Positions 58,795 to 64,000 of a stretch of DNA of 64,000 nucleotides are shown one piece after another. The notes beneath the pieces are model-generated. The model made no database searches and was not told the origin of the DNA. It saw only the letters and a program-made list of their open reading frames with translations. The translations under genes and the position numbers were made by a program. The stretch lies in contig OZ243944.1 in NCBI GenBank assembly GCA_965214295.1, positions 2,604,001 to 2,668,000 on the forward strand, in the 5' to 3' direction. Within the stretch, counting starts at the first letter, position 1, and each line of letters begins with the position of its first letter. Origin of the DNA: JAJDUF01 sp965214295. Lineage in GTDB: Bacteria > Chloroflexota > UBA11872 > UBA12225 > JAJDUF01.

Positions 58795-59604
58795 ATGCCC
58801 GGTCCCAAGCCCCCCATGACCACCACGGCAACTGCGCCCACGCCTACCATGCGGCCCTACCACCGGCAGGGCAAGATTGACTACGCCCGCCTCGATTTCG
58901 ACCCCAATGAACCGGTCCTGAAGCCCGATGCGATGGAACAAAACCTCCCGCTCCTCGCCATCTATCACCTCCTCGCTGCCCATTTTACCGATTTCCACCG
59001 CCGCCCCGATGTCTTTCTCGATGTCAACACGATCATCTGCTACGACCCTCGCAACCTCAATATCCGCGTCTCCCCGGACGTGTACCTGGCCTTTGGGGTG
59101 GATGCTCAAGCCATCCGCTCGCGCAAGATTTATCTGCCCTGGGAGGTGGGCAAGCCGCCGGATTGGGTGCTGGTGGTGGCCTCGTCCACCACCGGACCGG
59201 AGGACGTGGGCCGGAAGCGGGACATCTATGCTCGCATCGGCGTGCCCGAATACTGGCGCTTCGATCCGAAGGATGGCGACTATCATGGGGAGAAGCTGGC
59301 CGGGGACCGGCTGGTGGGTGGGGAGTACCGGCCTATCGCGCTGACCACGGCGCCGGACGGCCTTCTGAAGGGCTACAGCGAAGTGCTGGGGCTGAGTCTG
59401 TGTTGGGATAATAACCGGCCGCGGTTATATGACCCGGCGACGGTCACCTACCTGGAGACCTGGCAGCAGGAGCGGGCCGCTCGCCTGGCGGAGCGTGAGG
59501 CGGCCGAAGCCCAGATTGCTATCGAGCAGGCCGGCCGACTAGCGGCCGAGGCACGCATCCGGCAGTTGGAAGCGGAGTTGCGTCGCCGGCGAGCGGACCG
59601 ATAG
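58795..59604 (+). CDS. Uma2-family (PD-(D/E)XK fold) endonuclease-like protein
   Basis: 269 residues from ATG 58795 (58816 also possible). Uma2/DUF820 core: NIRVSPDVYLAFGVDAQAIRS (catalytic Asp), DWVLVVASSTTGPEDVGRKRDIYARIGVPEYWRFDP (E/K-equivalent region with RKRDIYARIGVPEYW). The C-terminal ~50 residues form a predicted coiled coil (ERAARLAEREAAEAQIAIEQ, RIRQLEAELRRRR). Members are common in Chloroflexota and Cyanobacteria in many copies. Their role is not settled. Confidence 0.85.
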   Translation: MPGPKPPMTTTATAPTPTMRPYHRQGKIDYARLDFDPNEPVLKPDAMEQNLPLLAIYHLLAAHFTDFHRRPDVFLDVNTIICYDPRNLNIRVSPDVYLAFGVDAQAIRSRKIYLPWEVGKPPDWVLVVASSTTGPEDVGRKRDIYARIGVPEYWRFDPKDGDYHGEKLAGDRLVGGEYRPIALTTAPDGLLKGYSEVLGLSLCWDNNRPRLYDPATVTYLETWQQERAARLAEREAAEAQIAIEQAGRLAAEARIRQLEAELRRRRADR

Positions 59605-59754
59605 CCTTGCGCGAATCCATATCTCCTCTCCCCCTGGGATCGGGCCGGGGTGAGGGAGCCATCCCTTCCTCACCCCACCCGGTCTCCATGTAAATGCCTA
59701 CCCTTGTGAGCACGGGGAGAGGGGGTGTTGGGGGTGAGGCGCTATAATCCGCTT
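59605..59754. other. Intergenic region with low-complexity repeat and rdgB promoter
   Basis: Contains 'ctcctctccccctgggatcg', 'cctcaccccacccggtctcc' and 'cacggggagagggggtgttg' blocks, a family also found near 9660, 11190, 19620 and 53500, followed by TATAAT at 59743-59748. Confidence 0.6.
59743..59748 (+). promoter_or_regulatory. -10 element directly before rdgB (leaderless type)
   Basis: TATAAT, six nt, then GTG at 59755, the same spacing as at 24713/24725. Confidence 0.5.
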
Positions 59755-60375
59755 GTGACTGCGACTGCTGGGCCGAGACGCCGGTTGCTGCTGGCCTCGA
59801 ACAATGTCCACAAGCTCTCGGAGTACCGCGCGCTGTTCGCCGGCTTGCCGTTCGTCCTCCAGGTGCCCAGGGACCTCGGACTGACGCTCGACGTGGCCGA
59901 GACGGGACGGACTTTTACCGAGAATGCCGTGCTTAAGGCACGGGCGTTTGCCAGGGCAGCGGGTGTGGCGGCGTTGGCCGACGATTCCGGGCTGGAGGTG
60001 GAGGTGCTGGGCGGCTGGCCGGGCACGCGGTCGCGGCGGTATGCCGGTGAGGCTGCCACCGACGCCGAGCGGATGGCCTTGCTCCTGGAGCGGTTACGCG
60101 GGGTCGCGGCCGCCGAGCGCACGGCGCGATTTCGTTGCGTGATCGCGGTGGCAGCCGCCGATGGCTCGTTGCTGGGAAGCGTCGAGGGTATGGTTGAGGG
60201 ATTGATAGGCACCGAGCCGCGTGGCACGCACGGATTCGGCTACGATCCGGTGTTCTGGTTGCCGGAGCATGGCTGCACGATGGCAGAGCTATCTCCGGAG
60301 GGAAAAAATGCCATCAGCCACCGCGCCCGCGCGGCGGCGGCGGCCCGCGATCTCCTCGCCGCATGGTGGGACTGA
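59755..60375 (+). CDS. rdgB: Non-canonical purine NTP pyrophosphatase (RdgB/HAM1)
   Basis: 206 residues from the GTG at 59755. LLLASNNVHKLSEYRALF (substrate loop SNNxxK), ETGRTFTENAVLKARAFARAAGVAALADDSGLEVEVLGGWPGTRSRRYAGEAATDAER, GFGYDPVFWLPE, and LSPEGKNAISHRARA are all family motifs. Removes ITP/XTP from nucleotide pools. The dinG start lies ten nt downstream, so the two are probably cotranscribed. Confidence 0.95.
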   Translation: MTATAGPRRRLLLASNNVHKLSEYRALFAGLPFVLQVPRDLGLTLDVAETGRTFTENAVLKARAFARAAGVAALADDSGLEVEVLGGWPGTRSRRYAGEAATDAERMALLLERLRGVAAAERTARFRCVIAVAAADGSLLGSVEGMVEGLIGTEPRGTHGFGYDPVFWLPEHGCTMAELSPEGKNAISHRARAAAAARDLLAAWWD

Positions 60376-60385
60376 GGGAACGCTC

Positions 60386-63286
60386 GTGACAGGTCCGCTC
60401 GATGCGCCGGCTGAGACCCTGCTCGATACGAGCGAGGCGGTCGTGGCCGTCGGCATGGCGCTGGGGCACGCCGACCTGCTCGCTGCGCTGGCGGAGGCCC
60501 AGGCGGTGGCGGCGCTGCGTCTTACCGCCGGCGCTGGCCAGCCAACGTGGTGGCGGCCACCACCGGCACCGCGTCGGGGGGGGCGGGGGGCTATCGAGCC
60601 GGATCCAGCGGAGGCACTGGCCTTCTTCGTTGGCCAAGATCGTGTGGTCTGGCTGGTGGCGGACGTGGAGGCTGCCGAGAGCGCCGCCATGCTCCCGCTG
60701 CCGACCCTACCGCTCGATCTGTGGTCGGTGGCTACGCTGCTGTTCCCGACCATTGGCCGTGGGGAGCGGCGGCGGCTCGGCGCAGCGCTCGGTATCGCGT
60801 TGCCCGACGCGCCGGCCAGCGAGGCCCGTGCGGCGGCGGAAGAAGCCGGTGCGGTCTACCAGGCGTTGGTGCGTCATGCCGATACGCTGGACGTGCGGCT
60901 GCTGGAAGAGGTGGTGCGGCTGCTGGGGCGCACCGATACTGCCGAGGCGGATTTCTTTCAGGCGGCGCTGCGCCGTGGGCTGCAACGCGCCTTCGCCGCC
61001 GCCGGTGACGCGCCGGATGGGCATGGTGCGTCGGAAGGCGATGGGGCGCAGCGCGAGCAGGCGGACCCGACCGATTTCCTCGGCGAGATCATGGCGCCGC
61101 CGGAGCCGCTGCGGCCGGCTAGTCGGATCGAGCCGGTTGACGCGGATGAAGTGGCGGCCGTGCTTGGTGCCCAGGGTGGTCTGGCGTCGGCGCTCGCCGG
61201 ATATGAGGACCGGGCCGGGCAGCGGGAGATGGCGCAGGCGGTTGCCGATACGCTGAACCGACGCGATCATCTGCTTGTGGAGGCGGGGACGGGTACCGGC
61301 AAGTCGCTGGCGTATCTCGTGCCGGCGGTGCTGTATGCCGTGGCCAACGGCCGGCGGGTGGTGGTGTCCACGAATACGATCAATCTCCAGATGCAATTGC
61401 ACGAGAAGGATGTACCGCTGCTCCAGCAGACGCTTCCCCAGCCCTTCCGGGCGGCCGTGGCCAAGGGGCGCGGCAATTATCTCTGTTTGCGGCGGTGGCG
61501 TGGCTTCCTCCGCGATGCTACGCACGGCAAAGACGAGCTGTTCTTTGCGACACGCATTCTGTTTTGGCTGCGGGAGACGCACACCGGTGATCGGCAAGAA
61601 TTGGCGCTCGCGGATGAGGAGCTTGGCGCTTGGGCGCAGGTCTGCGCGGACGCGGACAGCTGCACCCCGCAGCTCTGTCGCTACCACCGCCAGGGGGTGT
61701 GCTTCCTGGCGCGGGCCAGGCGGCAAGCCGAGGCGGCCCACGTCGTCATCGTCAACCATGCCTTGCTACTGGCCGACATTGCGCTGGAGAACCAGGTACT
61801 CCCGGCCTATGACGACCTCATCATTGACGAGGCCCATCACCTGGAGGAGGAAGCTACCGATCAACTCGGCCGGCGCCTGGAGCAACACGCGCTGCTCGGT
61901 CTGTTGCAGCGGCTCAGTCTGAAGATGGGACAAGGCCGCTACGGGGGGCTGTTCGGCGACATCCACTCCCTGCTGCTGGTGAGTGGTGGGCCGGCGCTGC
62001 GCGAACGCGCCGCGGACCTCACGCAGCCGGCGCACGATGCGGTAGAGGCGGTCGTGCCGCTGGTACGCAACCTGTTCGATGCGGTGCAGAGCTTTGCCCG
62101 CGAGGTTGCAGAATCCGGGCGTGGCAACGGTGACGCAATCGGTCAATATATCCAGCGGTCGGGCGACCGCCAACTGCGGCTGACCGCTGGCAACCGCCGG
62201 ACGGAAGCCTGGGAGCGTGTGGAGGAGGCGTGGGTGGCGCTGGCCGAGGGGCTGGTGGTGCTGGGGCAGGCGATTGCCCGGCTCCATGGCGCGCTCGCCG
62301 ACTTTCGCGGTGCAAGTGAGGAGCTTGACGAGAAGCTGGGGGATATTCAGGGCGCCGAGCGTGAGGTGGGCGACACTCGCGCCAGCCTGGAGGAGATCAT
62401 CGCCGCGCCGCAGGAGGGCATGATCTATTGGCTGGAGGCGGACTGGCGCGGAGTGACGCTGCGGTCGGCGCCGCTGGACGTAGGCGAGCTCCTGCGGCAG
62501 ACGCTATTTGCCACCTGTGACTGTGTGATTATGACTTCGGCGACGTTGCAGGTAGGTGGCAGCTTTCGCTACGTGCTGGAGCGGCTGGGGCTGGAGCGCG
62601 ATACGTCGTGCCTGGCGGTCGCTTCGCCGTTCGACTACCGGCGACAGGCGCTATTGTGCGTGGCCGGCGATCTGCCGCCGCCGTTTGCGCCGGTCTATGC
62701 CGACGCGCTGCACGCGGCGCTCCAGGACATCTGCCGGTCGTCCGGCGGCCAGACGTTGATTCTCTTCACCTCGCACGCGGCGCTGCGGGGCGCGTACATG
62801 GCCTTGAAAAGCTCAGTGCGGGACTTGACGGTCTTGGGGCAGGGGGTGGACGGCCCGCGTACCCAGCTGCTCGAACGCTTCCGCACGACCCCGGGCACCG
62901 TCTTGCTCGGTACCAGCTCGTTCTGGGAGGGAGTGGACTTGCTCGGCGAGGCCTTGACGTGCCTGGTGATCGTCAAACTGCCGTTTACCGTCCCGACCGA
63001 CCCGATCTTCGCCGCTCGCTCCGAGGAGCTGTACGGTGACAAGGCTTTCATGGGTTATGCCGTGCCGCAGGCGGTGCTGCGGCTCAAGCAAGGGTTTGGG
63101 CGGCTGATCCGCAGCACGACCGACCGTGGCGTGGTGGTGATCCTCGACAGCCGGGTGCTGACCAAACGGTACGGCCGGCTGTTCCTCAAGTCGCTGCCGC
63201 CGGCCGACATGCGAAAGTGTCGCCGGAGCGAACTGGGTCGTATGGTTGGCAAGTGGCTGCACGGACCACAGGTGGCGAGTAGATAG
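60386..63286 (+). CDS. dinG: DinG-type Fe-S helicase
   Basis: 966 residues from the GTG at 60386, in frame, with GAGGGAA upstream. Earlier codons overlap rdgB and are rejected. XPD-like helicase from about 260: LLVEAGTGTGKSLAYLVPAVL (Walker A), CADADSCTPQLCRYHRQGVC (four Cys for a 4Fe-4S cluster, about 420-440), LIIDEAHHLEEEA (DEAH), and C-terminal motifs LLGTSSFWEGVDLLGEALTCLVIVKLPF and FGRLIRSTTDRGVVVILDSR. The N-terminal ~260 residues match no exonuclease motif that I can see. It probably resolves unusual DNA or R-loops in repair. Confidence 0.92.
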   Translation: MTGPLDAPAETLLDTSEAVVAVGMALGHADLLAALAEAQAVAALRLTAGAGQPTWWRPPPAPRRGGRGAIEPDPAEALAFFVGQDRVVWLVADVEAAESAAMLPLPTLPLDLWSVATLLFPTIGRGERRRLGAALGIALPDAPASEARAAAEEAGAVYQALVRHADTLDVRLLEEVVRLLGRTDTAEADFFQAALRRGLQRAFAAAGDAPDGHGASEGDGAQREQADPTDFLGEIMAPPEPLRPASRIEPVDADEVAAVLGAQGGLASALAGYEDRAGQREMAQAVADTLNRRDHLLVEAGTGTGKSLAYLVPAVLYAVANGRRVVVSTNTINLQMQLHEKDVPLLQQTLPQPFRAAVAKGRGNYLCLRRWRGFLRDATHGKDELFFATRILFWLRETHTGDRQELALADEELGAWAQVCADADSCTPQLCRYHRQGVCFLARARRQAEAAHVVIVNHALLLADIALENQVLPAYDDLIIDEAHHLEEEATDQLGRRLEQHALLGLLQRLSLKMGQGRYGGLFGDIHSLLLVSGGPALRERAADLTQPAHDAVEAVVPLVRNLFDAVQSFAREVAESGRGNGDAIGQYIQRSGDRQLRLTAGNRRTEAWERVEEAWVALAEGLVVLGQAIARLHGALADFRGASEELDEKLGDIQGAEREVGDTRASLEEIIAAPQEGMIYWLEADWRGVTLRSAPLDVGELLRQTLFATCDCVIMTSATLQVGGSFRYVLERLGLERDTSCLAVASPFDYRRQALLCVAGDLPPPFAPVYADALHAALQDICRSSGGQTLILFTSHAALRGAYMALKSSVRDLTVLGQGVDGPRTQLLERFRTTPGTVLLGTSSFWEGVDLLGEALTCLVIVKLPFTVPTDPIFAARSEELYGDKAFMGYAVPQAVLRLKQGFGRLIRSTTDRGVVVILDSRVLTKRYGRLFLKSLPPADMRKCRRSELGRMVGKWLHGPQVASR

Positions 63287-63385
63287 CGCCAGTCAATGGG
63301 CTTCCCTGGTGCAGATAGCTGCACTCAGGACAAGTGATGATTAGCGCAGCACCCGCTAATGTCGTGTGTGGGCGCCGCTATCCGG

Positions 63386-63604
63386 TTAGCTAGAGCGCTC
63401 ATAGATGAACAGTACTCTTGGTCTGGGGAAGAACCAGAGCCAAAAGCGTATCGTGCTCTCTGTTCTGGTGAGGCGCCACCCACTGGCGGTGTGCTGTTCA
63501 ATATGGCGGGCGATGGCATCATTCGAACCCCATCCTCCCCACCAGCCGCACCAGCGGCTGGAAACACGATACTCATACGCTGGTTGTGCTGCGCGCTCGC
63601 TCAT
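63386..63604 (-). CDS. Small DUF4177-like protein
   Basis: 72 residues from ATG 63604, with AAGGGGG upstream. AYEYRVSSRWCGWWGGWGSN, IARHIEQHTASGWRLTRTES, and WLWFFPRPRVLFIYER: the 'YEYRV ... GWRL ... ES ... W-x-FFPRPRVLFIYE' arrangement recurs in small bacterial proteins of unknown function. A longer frame from 63775 covers an inverted-repeat region and is rejected as the start. Confidence 0.7.
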   Translation of the reverse strand: MSERAAQPAYEYRVSSRWCGWWGGWGSNDAIARHIEQHTASGWRLTRTESTIRFWLWFFPRPRVLFIYERSS

Positions 63605-63609
63605 ACGAA

Positions 63610-63740
63610 GCCCCCTTGCGGTATAGGATGTGACCACTTGCCACAGCAGTCCGCCACCCATGTGTACCGACAAGGGGGCATGATAGCCCCACCTATACCG
63701 AGGCTCGGTACACATGGAATGGCAACAGACTGCTGTGGCG
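63610..63740. repeat. Nested and interleaved inverted repeats upstream of the small gene
   Basis: Pairs: gcccccttg (63610-63618) with caagggggc (63671-63679), ggtatagg (63620-63627) with cctatacc (63692-63699), ccacagcagtc (63641-63651) with gactgctgtgg (63728-63738), catgtgtaccga (63659-63670) with tcggtacacatg (63705-63716), and ggggc/gcccc (63675-63690). The last three nest as one long hairpin. The first two are interleaved with it. Every pair is exact. Confidence 0.85.
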
Positions 63741-63861
63741 GATAGTATCCTACTGCAAAGGGGGAGTTGTGTCAAGAGATGAATGAACCGGGGAATGATT
63801 TGTCCGACGCTAGGCAGCGCGTCGAAAGAGTCCTCTGCGGTTGATAGGGAGGGTTGAGGAG

Positions 63862-64000
63862 ATGACTAGACTACGCATACAGACGCTAGAGATCGCTGAC
63901 TGTGAGGCAAGAATGGAGCGGGGCTATTTCGATGAGGGGCAAGTCTCGGATGGAGACTCGCCTGATCCTAACTGGGATGAAGCCTCGTGTGAGGAAAGAA
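63862..64000 (+). CDS. Unidentified protein, N-terminal fragment (runs off window)
   Basis: Frame MTRLRIQTLEIADCEARMER then GYFDEGQVSDGDSPDPNWDE, open at the edge. AGGGAGGG lies about 8 nt before the ATG. The region is less GC-rich than dinG. Acidic, no family recognised. Since only about 46 residues are visible, this is a tentative gene. Confidence 0.45.
   Translation, partial: MTRLRIQTLEIADCEARMERGYFDEGQVSDGDSPDPNWDEASCEER

Noticed and set aside
60221..60385. Earlier start for dinG
   Set aside because: It would overlap 155 nt of rdgB. GTG 60386 follows rdgB directly with a ribosome site.
63505..63530. tRNA T-arm-like string (GGTTCGAAT on the minus strand)
   Set aside because: No matching arm on the other side and no acceptor or anticodon stems. 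It lies within the small protein gene.
63610..63740. Integron attC site
   Set aside because: The inverted pairs do not show the conserved R and L boxes of attC sites, and no integrase or cassette array is seen.

Overview
The window is GC-rich bacterial chromosome. Several features point to Chloroflexota (Chloroflexi), though no rRNA or other decisive marker is present, so this is an inference: secreted proteins with long Thr-Pro linkers, an amidase carrying an NBR1-type Ig domain, FGYP-type C-terminal repeats, a Leu-type T-box in front of an ilv-leu-cimA operon, many short palindromic dispersed repeats, and apparently leaderless promoters. No tRNA, rRNA, CRISPR array, transposase or integrase was seen.

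Region by region. 1-5950: a secreted leucine-rich-repeat protein running off the left edge, two small envelope proteins, infC with a very long Gly/Pro extension, and a PHP phosphoesterase. 6000-10400: a four-gene Gld-type ABC export operon (ATPase, permease, GldG-like, DUF4340). 10500-14100: RraA-like protein, a DUF2283-like protein, a 30-residue basic protein and a glycogen debranching enzyme. 14400-20830: an ABC exporter, membrane proteins, a DUF420 protein, a multi-spanning cytochrome c, an orotate-type phosphoribosyltransferase and a YdeI-like protein. 20850-24630: asnB, then an accessory patch of lower GC with a TIR-like protein plus membrane protein pair and the remains of an antitoxin/PIN module. 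24700-32700: envelope glycan genes (GT4 glycosyltransferase, membrane glycosyltransferase, two PfkB kinases, a cytidylyltransferase of the heptose type, murJ). 32800-41640: Schlafen/AlbA protein, HpcH/HpaI aldolase, ABC exporter, AlkA-type glycosylase, Rel. 41840-52285: a strong promoter, a Leu T-box with a second partial antiterminator/terminator unit, then ilvB, ilvN, ilvC, leuA, leuC, leuD, hicA, hicB, cimA. 52300-64000: hypothetical proteins, a cell-wall amidase, a metallo-beta-lactamase-fold protein, an overlapping HEPN/nucleotidyltransferase/amidohydrolase operon, Uma2, rdgB, dinG, a small protein behind an elaborate inverted-repeat region, and the start of an unidentified gene.

How the genes work together. 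The T-box operon covers most branched-chain amino-acid synthesis: acetolactate synthase and isomeroreductase for Val/Leu/Ile, LeuA/C/D for Leu, and CimA for a threonine-independent route to Ile. ilvD and leuB are not in the window. Three toxin-antitoxin-like or defence-like cassettes (TIR plus membrane protein, HicAB, HEPN/MNT) sit between housekeeping genes. Short palindromic repeats occupy many intergenic gaps, including gaps inside operons, and two families have copies inside coding sequences (murJ and the debranching enzyme).

The best candidate for an under-described system is the TIR-like/membrane-protein pair at 22998-24036. Its promoter region is a direct duplicate of the promoter of the adjacent broken antitoxin/PIN module.
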